Assembly: GCA_963854835.1 (NCBI GenBank)
Contig: OY978525.1
Location: 108,942,917 to 109,006,916, forward strand
Direction: 5' to 3'
Source of the DNA: Megamerina dolium
Taxonomy: Eukaryota > Arthropoda > Insecta > Diptera > Megamerinidae
DNA length: 64,000 nt
In this document: piece after piece, positions 22,455 through 32,517 of the stretch
Layout: each line of letters opens with the position of its first letter
Numbering within the stretch: position 1 is the stretch's first letter
Notes under the pieces: generated by a model
The model's input: the letters and a program-made list of their open reading frames with translations, nothing else
The model's database searches: none
Told to the model about the DNA's origin: nothing
Translations under genes and position numbers: made by a program

Positions 22455-23759
22455 AAGGGTTATCCATTTCGCGGTTTCAAAAGTATAGGGCTAGAATTCG
22501 ACATCTGTCAAACTGAGTTGTTAAAACAATTTCTTTCTTTTTCAGTTCAAAGTCTGACATTTGCGAAAATGGATCGCTTAACTATCGCACAACGCATTAA
22601 AATTGTAAAAACCTACTACAAAAATGGTGATTCTGCCACAGCCACATATCGTGCTTTAAGAGGAGATTATGGTTTACATAATCGTCCAACTACGCAAGCA
22701 ATTGGCAAAATTGTGAAGAAATATGAAGAGACTGGATCGGTTACAGATATTGTAAGGCCTGTGCATCATCGTTTCGCTCGTACTACCGAAAATATCGCTG
22801 CTGTAAGTGAAAGTGTTGCCGAAGACCCGAATGTGTCGATTCCTCGTCGTTCTCAGGAATTAGGACTGTCTTACAGCACATTATGGCGTATTTTGCATTT
22901 GGATCTACACCTACATCCATATAAAATCCAGCTCACACAACAACTGAAGCCAGCTGACCATTCACAACGTCGTAGATACGTCGAATGGGTGCTTGAACAA
23001 CAGGCGGTGGACGGCGATTTTTCGAACAAAATTTTCTTCAGCGACGAAGCACATTTCTCACTCGATGGGTATGTTAACAAACAAAATTGTCATATTTGGG
23101 GTTCTGAGAATCCTCAAGTAATTGAAGAGAGGCCACTACATCCACAAAAAGTCACTGCTTGGTGCGCTCTTTGGTCCGGAGGTGTGATTGGACCTTACTT
23201 CTTCGAAAACGACGATGGAACGACTGTCACCGTCAATTCGGAGCGTTATGGTCATATGATAACCGACTTTTTTTTGCCTGCTATTGAAGAATACGAATTA
23301 GAGAATATGTGGTTTCAACAAGACGGTGCCACATGCCACACAACTCGAGCTAATGTGGCTTTATTGCAAGAGAAATTTTCTGGCCGCGTAATTTCTCGTC
23401 GTGGCGATATCAAGTGGTCACCTAGATCATGCGATTTGAAACCGCTTGACTTTTTTTTGTGGGGCTACGCGAAAGACCGTGTTTATGCAGATAAACCTTT
23501 AACTCTTAAGCACCTAAAAACCAACATTCGCCACGTTATGGCTGAGATACCGCCCAATATGTGTCAAAAAGTGGTCGAAAATTACCTCAAAAGAATCGAT
23601 GCTTGCAACAATTCGCGTGGTGGTCATTTAAATGATATAGTATTTCACACATAATGTCAACGTTCAAACTTTATAATAAAAAAGAAATATCATGATAAAA
23701 AATATTTTATATGTGTTTTATTTACATTTACTTTTGAAACCGCAAAATGGATAACCCTT
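22455..23759 (+). mobile_element. DD41D transposon, family 1, structurally intact copy A
   Basis: 1305 bp with long terminal inverted repeats: AAGGGTTATCCATTTCGCGG at the left and AAGGGTTATCCATTTTGCGG at the right end (minus strand). The match continues into GTTTCAAAAGTA, so the repeats are at least 30 bp with one mismatch. TA duplications lie at 22453-22454 and 23760-23761. The single gene between them has no stop or frameshift. A twin copy at 61468-62771 is almost identical. Both features point to recent mobility. Confidence 0.93.
22569..23654 (+). CDS. DD41D Tc1/mariner-superfamily transposase, intact 361-residue frame
   Basis: This cut-and-paste DNA transposase would act in the nucleus on the element's own ends. 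I chose the ATG at 22569 (MDRLTIAQRIKIV) because it begins the family's conserved N-terminus. The frame is open further upstream, to 22281, but that part runs back through the inverted repeat into flanking DNA. Residues 1-110 hold two helix-turn-helix-like segments (AQRIKIVKTYYKNGDS; RRSQELGLSYSTLWRIL). The catalytic residues are D159 (FFSDEAHF), D252 (FQQDGATCHTT) and D294 (CDLKPLDFFLWGY). There are 41 residues between the last two, so it is DD41D. It ends with a TAA at 23652-23654, followed by an A-rich stretch with AATAAA-like signals. It has no obvious lesion; whether it is active cannot be judged from sequence. Confidence 0.9.
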   Translation: MDRLTIAQRIKIVKTYYKNGDSATATYRALRGDYGLHNRPTTQAIGKIVKKYEETGSVTDIVRPVHHRFARTTENIAAVSESVAEDPNVSIPRRSQELGLSYSTLWRILHLDLHLHPYKIQLTQQLKPADHSQRRRYVEWVLEQQAVDGDFSNKIFFSDEAHFSLDGYVNKQNCHIWGSENPQVIEERPLHPQKVTAWCALWSGGVIGPYFFENDDGTTVTVNSERYGHMITDFFLPAIEEYELENMWFQQDGATCHTTRANVALLQEKFSGRVISRRGDIKWSPRSCDLKPLDFFLWGYAKDRVYADKPLTLKHLKTNIRHVMAEIPPNMCQKVVENYLKRIDACNNSRGGHLNDIVFHT

Positions 23760-23774
23760 TATTATATGACAGTA

Positions 23775-24400
23775 TTAGCAGAGGCCTTTACGATCAGGCA
23801 GATGTCTGAAAATCATTTGAAGTATTTGAGTATTTTTACAGATGGTTCACTAATGGATGGCAGGGCTGGTACTGGAATCTTCTCTAAAGAGTTGGGACTG
23901 GCATGCACTCTGAATCTGGGAAAATACGTATTGGTCTATCAAGCAGAAAAGCTTGGTCAAATGCATGCGCTAGACCATCTACTGGATGGAAAGGTGCAAG
24001 GTAAGAAAACCTTGCTAGTACTCGATAACTAGGCGGTGGTTAGGCGACTATAACAACATACGGTATCTTCTAAGTTGGCGCTGCAATGTGTTCAGAAGCT
24101 TAACGGGTGTGCTCGTAGTAATGCGATTATTCTTATGTGTGTGAAGGGACACATTGGTATGGAACAAAATGAAGCTGCAGACGCCTTGGCTAGACAAGGA
24201 TCTGAGCTGAATTTTATGGACCGGAACCAGTAGTTGCTCTTAGCAGCGGGTCGGTAAACGATGTCCACACTGGGTCGCCAATTTATTGATGAACTCGAAA
24301 TGTTGAACATACCCCACAAAGACATGCTTGAAATAACGCGTGACGTTATTATGAGGAAGGAAGTAGAAGAATTCTGCAACCGAACAAATAATTAACACAC
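23775..24400 (+). mobile_element. LINE fragment: RNase H domain and C-terminus
   Basis: The plus strand reads LKYLSIFTDGSLMDGRAGTG (first RNase H aspartate), YQAEKLGQMHALDHLL (glutamate block), TLLVLDN then a TAG where the third acidic block continues, and VKGHIGMEQNEAADALARQG (His/Asp block). Further on, EMLNIPHKDMLEI and KEVEEFCNR correspond to the C-terminal region of I/R1/Jockey-type LINEs that carry RNase H. The TAG at 24030-24032 and later stops make it dead. The upstream reverse transcriptase was not found next to it, so the copy is truncated at about 23770, just right of the DD41D insertion. Confidence 0.8.
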
Positions 24401-24409
24401 GATTTGAAG

Positions 24410-25739
24410 GACGAAAAGGGACCCATATAAGTGGTCTGATTCGGTTAATCCCTAAAATATATATATATACTTTGGGACGCAGAGGGGCTACAACGAGAAA
24501 CCTTTTGCACAATGAATTAACACACCAACAACCTAAAGTATCGTCGTGTTACATTAATATATGCGCATCCATAATTTGTTCCCGTAAAATAATAACGCTT
24601 AATTGGTTGAATATTTTTAGATACGTGACTGATTATTTATCTAATAAATCAACAGGCACACACATAAAATACTAAATATAATAATTTTTATTTTTTTCAT
24701 TTCTTTTGAGATTAATAATTCTGCTCCTTTTAATACAAAATTGAACAATGGATTGCAAGAGAGAGAGAGAGAGAGAAAGAGAGATAAAGAAGAAAAAAAA
24801 CGTGAATATCATCCTTTGTTAAGCCATTAATTGGTGCCGCTTTTAATATGACATTGATTAATGCTAGCCAAGAGTTTACTAGATTACTTGCAGCAGCAAT
24901 GTTTTATGATTATAATTTTTTTTTTTTTTTCTTCGTTTTGTTTGGCCTTCTTAATGGACACACATAATACACGAGCACTTACACGCATATGAAATCATTG
25001 ATAGCATATTAAAATGCAACACCAAATCGCTTAAATCATTCAAATTCACATAATACTTGGCATATACTCATATGGAATGTAAGTGCGATTTTCTTGTTTT
25101 TTTTTTTAAGTATGCTTTTACACCATTACGTGCTAATTTCTTCACAAACATATGCCAACACACACACATATGTACAATCACTTTTAATCACATACTCTGA
25201 CACAGAAACACATATATACGTTAATACTATTTGCCATATGTATCAGGATCTATATAACTATGTAACTAACAGCACTCTATTCATACTAATTGTGTATGCT
25301 TTGGACATTTGTGATAAGTAGAACAATATGTACTGTGTGTCTGTTTAAGTATGAGTTTAACATCGTTCACACATTTACTCATTCATCCGTGCATTCGTTT
25401 TATACGCGTAATAGATGGCCGTTGAAAAATCCTTTAATCGGACATTATATCTCACACGCATGCTTACGCATACACCAGTGCATTTATGCTAGCTAGCGAA
25501 AGTGAGCATACATTACATTCTGTACATTCTTACATACGAGTATTTCATACAATTCATAAGTAGAATCGTTTTGCAAATGCATGAAATGTTACCAACACCA
25601 CCACCACATGTGTTAAATTGTGGTAAACATGGAATTAAATTTTTTAATTATATTCTTCTTATCTAAACCATTTACATAATAGATGAACTTTAAACCACAC
25701 AAACATAAATACTAGAAAATTTTAAATCCAGTTGCATTC
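24410..25739. other. AT-rich spacer with a GA microsatellite
   Basis: No gene recognised. An (AG)n tract lies at 24758-24776, continuing imperfectly to about 24788, and CATA-rich repeats occur around 25140-25250. Confidence 0.6.
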
Positions 25740-25741
25740 TA

Positions 25742-26856
25742 CAGAGTGATTTTTTAAGAGCCTTCGGATTTGATTTAAAAAAACAGCACATAAAATTTAG
25801 AGTAATGTATGAAATCTTTATTTGAGTCGATAGAACGATCTATATAATTTAATGTTTAATGATGATTTCATGTAAATATTGACCAATGGTCAATATTGGC
25901 ATACTCTCTCCAACACATCTGCCGGTATCTCACGAATAAATTCTTCCATATTGGCTTCCAGTGCATCAACCGTTGCGGGCTTGTCGCTATAGACATGAAC
26001 CTTAATATAGCCCCTCAAAAAATACTCTAAAGGTGTTAAATCACCCGATTTAGGACGGCCAATTAACCGGCCCCAAACGTGAAATAAACTGTTCACCGAA
26101 CTCGCCTCTCAATTGGGCCATTTTTTCGAGTACTATGTGGCATGTGGTACCGTCTTGTTGAAACCACATGTGAGCCAAGTCCAGCACTTCCATTTTGGGC
26201 AAAAACAAGTTTGAAATCATCGTACGGCAGCGCTCGCCATTCACAGTAACCGTCCTGCCTTCATCGTCTTTGAAAAAGTACGGTCCAATGATGACACTGG
26301 CCCATAATCCACACCAAACAGTGAATTTTTCGGGATGCATTGGCAGTTCTTGCAGTACTTCTGGCTGCTCTTCACACCAATTGATTGTGAATTGATTGAT
26401 TGGCAATTTTGATTGTTCACATATTCATTCAACCAGAAATGAGCTTCGCGGCTGAACACAATTTTCCGATAAAAAAGTGGATCTTCATCCAACTTTGCCA
26501 GCGCCCATTCACCAAAAGTTAACCGTTGTGATAGGTCGTGTGGCTTCGATTCTCCACCAGCGGTATTTGAGACGATCTATAAAAAGTTTTACACTCAAAT
26601 CCTTTCCCAAAATAGCAGCCACAGAAGGTCACCTGAACTGACCATAAAATGGAAGAAGTGCACGATGCACTACCTTAACCGAGCATGAATTCTGATAATA
26701 AAATTCAATAATCTGCAAGCGTTGTTCGTTTGTAAGTCAATTCATGGTTAAATTATAGACCAAACTGAACATGTTTGACAGTAACATGTTACACGAATAC
26801 AGCTGAGCTGTCAAAAACAGTGTTGCCACAAAGAAAGTTACTAAAAAATCACCCTA
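25742..26856 (-). mobile_element. DD41D-type transposon, family 2, second copy (dead)
   Basis: The ends CAGAGTGATTTTTTA (left) and TAGGGTGATTTTTTA (right end, minus strand) sit inside TA duplications (25740-25741 and 26857-26858). It is the same family as 8228-9444. The minus-strand transposase blocks are KIVFSREAHFWLNEYVNNQN, KFTVWCGLWASVIIGPYFFK, VTVNGERCRTMIS, LDLAHMWFQQDGTTCH, FGEQFISRLGPVNWPS and, after a frameshift near 26060, GDLTPLEYFLRGYIKVHVY. Two of the three catalytic aspartates are gone: SDEAHF has become SREAHF, and TPLDYF has become TPLEYF. About 100 bp are missing compared with the sister copy. Confidence 0.88.
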
Positions 26857-26859
26857 TAA

Positions 26860-27200
26860 TTCAAATATCAAATGGAGCAATTTGTAAGTACATACTTGTA
26901 CAGATTTGTATTTATTTATTATATTTAGATGATAGGCAAATTATATTGGAAATATTAATTTAAATTTATTAATATTTTACATATAATCATGCATATTCGG
27001 AAAGTCGGCCCCGTAACAGAGTTTTATTTCATTGACTTTCTGAGAGTAAATTCGCATCCCGTTTCTTGTTCGATTTCCGATTCTGTCTATTGAAATGTCT
27101 CATATATAGATGTCGTGACGTAATTGGCAATTCGTCCGTGACTAAAAGTTTATCATGAAATAACATATTTAGCATTCACGAAAAATCCATCGAAAAAGAA
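26860..27200. other. Short spacer, nothing recognised
   Basis: AT-rich sequence between the DD41D element and the (GTCC)-repeat element. Confidence 0.5.
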
Positions 27201-27204
27201 AAAA

Positions 27205-28806
27205 TCTCCTTACAGTCGGCTGGGGCCGACCAAACTATACCCTGCATATGTAGATTTATATATAAAAAGTTTACTCGAATATCCAACTTTTCTTTTATTT
27301 CCACTTTTCGAGAAACAATTTTTGCATATACTACTAATTTACACCCGAAATATGGTTGACTTTGACGAAGTAAAAGGATTTTAAGATAATTCCGAGGCTT
27401 AGTATGGGAGCTATATAAAAAGTGGGTGTGGCTTACCACTTTCTAGTAAATCCAATTAATTTTTCAATGTTAATCCACACCTTAAATTTGGTGTCCTACG
27501 TTGAATAGTTTCTAAGTTATGGTGGTTAACATTTTTGTTTAATTTCCTCAACTTTGTATGGGAGCCCCAATAAGAAGTGGGCGTGGTACGCTGCTTTTTC
27601 GCCAGATTATTTCCGACTACGATATTAATTTAAGTGTCAATTATGGTTATTCTAGACATAAGATTGCCTAAGTTACAGCTGTTTTAATTTAAAATTTGTA
27701 TGGGGGCTACGATAAACACTGGGCGTGGTGCGCCCATTTTCTGTGAGCCTAGTTGCTCGTACAATACTAATCCATACCCTAAGTCTCGTTGTCCTAGGCT
27801 AAATGGTTTGTAAGCTATGGAGCTTAAAATTTTAGTTTAATTCACTCGACTTTGTATGGGAGACCCATGAAGGAGTGGGTGTGGCACACTGATTTTCTGC
27901 CAGATTTTTGCCGACTACGATATTAATTTAAGTGTCAATTATGGTTATTCTAGACAGAAGATTGCCGAAGTTACAGCTGTTTCAATTTAAAATTTGTATG
28001 GGGGCTACGATAAACACTGGGCGTGGTGCGCCCATTTTCTGTGAGCCTAGTTGCTCGTACAATACAAATCCACACCTTAAATCTCGTTATTCTACGCTGA
28101 ATAGTTTGCAAGTTATAACCGGTAACATTTTTTTTAATTTCCGCAACTTTGTATGGGAGACCCAAAAAGGAGTAGGCGTGGCACATTGATTTTCTGCCAT
28201 ATTATTTCCGACTACCGTGTTAATCTAAGTGTCAATTATGGTTATTCTAGACAGAAGATTGTAGAAGTTACAGCAGTTTCAATTTAAAAGAAGTACAGAC
28301 ACTTTGTATGGGAGCTACGCTAGAAAGTAGGCGTGGCTCATCCACTTTTGGTGAGGTTATATAGTAGTATAATATAAGTCTATGTCCCAAATATTGTTGT
28401 CCCAAGTGGTATATTGTGTGAGTTATAGCAAGTTAAAGATTTTGAAAATTTCGAGGTTAGTCGCTTTGAATGCTTGGTGTGGGCGTGGTTATTGACCGAT
28501 CATGCCCAATATCAATCCCCTCCGTACCCTTGGATCATAGATTACTTATGCCAAATTTCATCGAAATAGCTCAATATTTACTCAAGTTATCGTGCGAACC
28601 AGCCAGGTGACAGACAGACGGACGGACGGACGGACGGACGGACGGACGGACGGACGGACGGACGGACGGACATCGTTAAATCGAAAATTTAATCGACGCT
28701 GATCACGAATATATATCCATGTCTATATCTCCGGAGATTCCTTCAAGTGGACACAAACATCTGACCGAAATGAATATACCATGCATATTGCATTATGCAG
28801 GGTATA
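27205..28806 (+). mobile_element. (GTCC)-repeat interspersed element with 298-bp internal subrepeats
   Basis: Non-coding element, present again in inverse orientation at 55020-56347. Near the left it reads CCTTACAGTCGGCTGGGGCC then TATACCCTGCATA. Near the right it reads ATTATGCAGGGTATA, so the TATACCCTGCAT ends are inverted. Inside are about 2.5 tandem units of 297-298 bp (starts near 27603, 27901 and 28198) carrying TTTGTATGGG, GGGCGTGG and GGTTATTCTAGACA. A (GGAC)13 tract follows at 28620-28671. This layout, a conserved core next to a GTCY-type microsatellite, resembles the dipteran mini-me elements. That comparison comes from general knowledge and was not tested. Confidence 0.75.
28620..28671. 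repeat. (GGAC)13 microsatellite
   Basis: Thirteen perfect GGAC units (GTCC on the other strand) inside the interspersed element. The other copy of the element has only four units (55147-55162). Confidence 0.95.
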
Positions 28807-28884
28807 AAAATATGAAAGTTAAAAGTCTTTCATAAGCTATAATATGAGGAATTCTTTACTTCTCAAATTGTTATTTTGTAAAAA

Positions 28885-29577
28885 TTTGGTCGTTCAATGA
28901 GTAAAATTGCACAAATTATGGATGTTTCATTGAAAGTATTTCGCTCAACCTTTACAAGATACGCTGAAACGAACTCTTTTGATGACAAAACACTCTCTGG
29001 TAGACCCAGAAAATCAACAAAACAAGATGATTGTCTGTTACAAATGACCAGCAAACGTTTCCGAAAAACAAAACTGTGTCAGAATTACGAGCCGAGATTA
29101 ATGAAATCTTATCGAATTCAATCTTCGAAACAACGATGGTGCGTCGGTTACATGAAGCCGGTTTGTATGTTTGAGTCTCTGCTAAAAAAAAAAGACCATT
29201 ATTGCGTCCTGCAAATGTTCGAAAACGAATCAAATGGACAATATAACATCTCAATTGGTCGATGGATCAATGGAAACAGTTGTTATGGACGACGATGAAT
29301 CCAACGAAGATTTCGGGATCGGCGAACATCCAGCCATTGAAATCAAGGGACGATATAAATCTGAATCTGTTAAGCCTACAGTCAAGTTTGGAGATGGCAG
29401 TATGATGGTGTGGGCTTGCTTTTGCTATAATGGTGTAGACAGTTTGATGAAAATCATTGCAATAATGCAGAAGAAACAGTATCCCCGAATATTTCAGAAC
29501 AACGTTATTCCATCTGGTGTCGGTTTGATAGGTGAGGGTCTCGTGCTTCAGCAAGATAATGATTTGCAGGGTAATGA
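28885..29577 (+). pseudogene. Tc1-like transposase relic, 3' truncated
   Basis: The plus strand from about 28890 reads SMSKIAQIMDVSLKVFRSTF, RYAETNSFDDKTLSGRPRKS (HTH and linker of a Tc1-like protein), then LLQMTSKRFRKT. After a frameshift near 29070, fragments of the ELRAEINEIL, RRLHEAGLY and RPANVRKRIKW blocks appear in other frames. Past about 29290 the order is FGIGEHPAIEIKG, then KFGDGSMMVWACFCYNGVDS and IPSGVGLIGEGLVLQQDND. The homology stops right after the second catalytic aspartate; the PKHTS motif and the rest, including the third acidic residue, are missing. No inverted repeats were identified. Confidence 0.75.
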
Positions 29578-29589
29578 ATATTATACCTA

Positions 29590-30395
29590 ATATTTTTCTA
29601 AAATTTTATAAAGACAAAAGAATCAAGTGTTTACCACACATTTTAAGAAATAGTGTAATTCAAATATATATATTAGTTTTGTTAACATAAGTTTAGTTGG
29701 CAGAAATTATGTATAGAAATACAGTTATATTAAAATAGTTAATGTTACCCTTATGTTAACTTTGAATAGTCCTCATCGAGTGAAAGCTTTTCCATATTTT
29801 AAGTTGCATTTGGTTGATGTAAATATGCTGCTATAATTTGAACTGAGTTACTATACAAATTATAACAGTTGATTAACAGAACTATCGCATGTTCAGTATG
29901 TCTATGTAAGCAAAATGTTAAACGAAAATAACACATAAGGATATGTAATCCTTCAATGGTGTTAAAAATTATTGAATATGCGTGAAACAACTAAGCGATG
30001 AAAACCATTTGACCATTTTTCCAAAATGTGGCTTAATGTATATTTCCACAAATTGAAATGTCAATGATTTTATATCAGCAAAAATAATAGATTGTTCTCT
30101 TATCTCAAAGTTATTGACTATTTTATCCACGAGTGTTGTCTTTCAGGAAATAGCTATGTCTAGTATTTGGATGCCAACCAATAGTGTTTTTGCTCATGCC
30201 AGCTATGGATTCGCCTAAAAGGGCTGCAAGTTTGGTGCAAGATTTCTATAGTCTGATTAACGTAGGCGAAGAACAAAAGTTTTACTTATTGCGCTGCCAT
30301 CAAGAACATAGAAAAATATAGCCTGACATAGAAGAAAGTCTACTTTTATGACTTCTCTACAAAATAATACGAATGTTTGATTAATTATAATATTA
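29590..30395. other. AT-rich spacer, nothing recognised
   Basis: About 800 bp without coding homology, repeat ends or microsatellites of note. Confidence 0.5.
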
Positions 30396-30398
30396 ATA

Positions 30399-30765
30399 CA
30401 GGATATTTCAACAAGAGGTGTCATTTGAAGTTTTCCATTATTTTTTCAGATGTCAACATAAAACTGTCATTCATATCGGGGGCATGATTCGTAAAGTTCG
30501 TACTGTTTTGGGACATCAACAAGCACCTTCTCGCACAGCTATAGTGAAATTAATCGATAAAATCGAACGTCTCGGACAAGTTTGTGATATAAAGACTCCA
30601 ACTCATGTTCGTCCAGTTAGGTGTGGCTGAAAACTTAGGTTTGTCCATTTCGAGACGATCACAAGAATTGGACCTATCCAAAGTCACTTTCCACAGTATT
30701 TTTCCATAAAGATCTTGTCCTACGTACTACATATTTATGAAGAAAATCATGATTTCTCAAACACA
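30399..30765 (+). mobile_element. Tc1/mariner-like fragment with AAGAGGTGTCA end
   Basis: The left terminus CAGGATATTTCAACAAGAGG lies inside TA (30397-30398) and equals the right end of the relic at 4965-5376. The transposase N-terminus reads MIRKVRTVLGHQQAPSRTAI, then DKIERLGQVCDIKTPTHVRP, a stop at 30628-30630, and a decayed RRSQELDLSKVTFH region. The rest of the element is missing; a LINE fragment begins at about 30770. Confidence 0.7.
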
Positions 30766-30769
30766 CCTA

Positions 30770-31450
30770 CCTTGACATGGCAGCGAAAATCCAAGCAGTA
30801 CAAAACACTCACAAATTTGCAATTGACTCCATTGAACTGGAGGAGGTACAATCTTTCTGCTATCTGGGCAGCGTTATTTCGGTGATCGGCGGTTCTAGCG
30901 AAGATATCAAAAGCCGAATAAAAAAATCAACAGCGGCATTCGGCTCGCTGCAAACAATGTGGAACGCATCACACATATCACAACTCACAAAATTGAAAAT
31001 ATTCAATTCAATTGCCAAATCATCTTTATTATACGGATGCGAAACATGGAATGCGGCAGCAGCTGATATAAACTTACTACAAGTCTTCGTAAACCGTTGC
31101 CTACGAAAAATTCTAAAAATATAATGGCCAAATACTATATCAAAGGCTGTCTTATGGGCCAGAACCCAGCAAAAACCAGTTCAATTGGAGATACGAAAAA
31201 GAAAATGAAGGTGGATCGGCCACGTTCTGCGCAGGGAGAGCGGCAACCTAACAAGGACTACAATTGACTGGAGCCCCCAAGGAAATCGTAGACGACAAAG
31301 ACCAGCGAACACCTGGAGACGACTATTAGAGTTGGAAACCCGCGCCATGCGCTTTAGGTGGAATGAAGTGAAAAGACTGGCACAAAATAGACCCGAATGG
31401 TAGAAATTCGTTGTGGCCCTATGTTCCAGCCTGGAACCCTAGGAATATAG
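30770..31450 (+). mobile_element. 5'-truncated RTE-like LINE fragment
   Basis: The plus strand reads FAIDSIELEEVQSFCYLGSV, then IKSRIKKSTAAFGSLQTMWN, LLYGCETWNAAAADI and QVFVNRCLRKILKI, then a TAA (W-to-stop region) at about 31122. It continues with WPNTISKAVLWART, RWIGHVLRRESGNL, SPQGNRRRQRPANTWRRLLE and VKRLAQNRPEW. These are the regions after the reverse transcriptase palm of the same LINE group as 13150-14180. Only about 680 bp of the 3' end are present. Confidence 0.82.
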
Positions 31451-31639
31451 ATGGATAATGGCTACATGAATAAGCAAAACTGTCCCATCTAGAGCTCCGA
31501 AAACCGAAGAGAAATGATTAAACAACATTTTCATTCAAAACGAGTGACGTTTTTTTTTTTGGAGTGGGGGAGTTATTGGGTCATATTTTTCTTGAAAATG
31601 AACTGAAAATGAATGAAATGAAATGAAGTTTCAGTGTTT

Positions 31640-31785
31640 CACTGAATGGATTGCGTTATCGAACGATGCAGACTGATTTTTTTTGGTCTGAAATTGATGC
31701 TGTGGGCGTAGACGACATTTATTTTCAGCAGCCATATGCAAGAAGAGTCGCAGCGGACTCAGAATTTATACTTTAGATTTTTTTA
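31640..31785 (+). pseudogene. Possible scrap of a DD41D-type transposase
   Basis: A short plus-strand reading (FFWSEIDAVGVDDIYFQQPYARRV, split here by frame) resembles the region leading into the second catalytic block of DD41D proteins (FFLPAIEEYELENMWFQQDG), with DG changed to PY. It is too short and decayed for certainty. Confidence 0.35.
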
Positions 31786-31789
31786 AAAT

Positions 31790-32515
31790 TATCAGTTTTT
31801 TTTTCACAAAAATATTGGGTTTTTTTGTATTCAAAATCACATCTCTCATTGAAAGACACTCTAAACACATGTGTGTATAAAATTGCAATGTGAAATATTA
31901 AAACAATGAAAATAAATCATCAAAAATTGTAATCTACTCCCATATACATACATACATATAACCACATTTACCAGAAATGTAACGTTTTCACTAAAGCGCC
32001 AAATAAATAATTTAACAAAAAAAAAGACTATACAAAAAGGTAAATTAGATGTAGAATGAACTCAACTATGTACTTAGTAATGTATTAAAATAATTTAATT
32101 GTTACAAACTTGAAATTCATCAAGTTGGTAATTTTCGGATAAAAAGTTTCACAAGATACACCGCATGCGGAAAAACTTATTACATGCTTCAACATGTTGC
32201 TACTATGTAAAATATATACTACATATAAGGTACATATGCAACAGCTACACTTCATTTCACTATCACCACCATGATATGATATGGATGGAGTATTCTATGT
32301 GAGCTTATACGAGTATGTACATCCCACAAGAAATACAAAAAGAAAAAGAAACATTTGAGTCAAATATTAGAAAGACGGTGTATCTAATGATTAATTGCAA
32401 TAAAACACTCATGATCTACTGAAAATGATAGATGATATACGATACTTGTATGAAATGTTGTTCGAGTTGTTACCACCTATGCGAGTATATTCATACATAG
32501 TATACATAGTATACA
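31790..32515. other. AT-rich spacer, nothing recognised
   Basis: Poly-T tracts and ATACATA-rich runs only. Confidence 0.5.
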
Positions 32516-32517
32516 TA

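Noticed and set aside
22281..22568. N-terminal extension making a 457-residue transposase
   Set aside because: The extra codons run from flanking DNA through the transposon's terminal repeat. The family N-terminus begins at the ATG at 22569.
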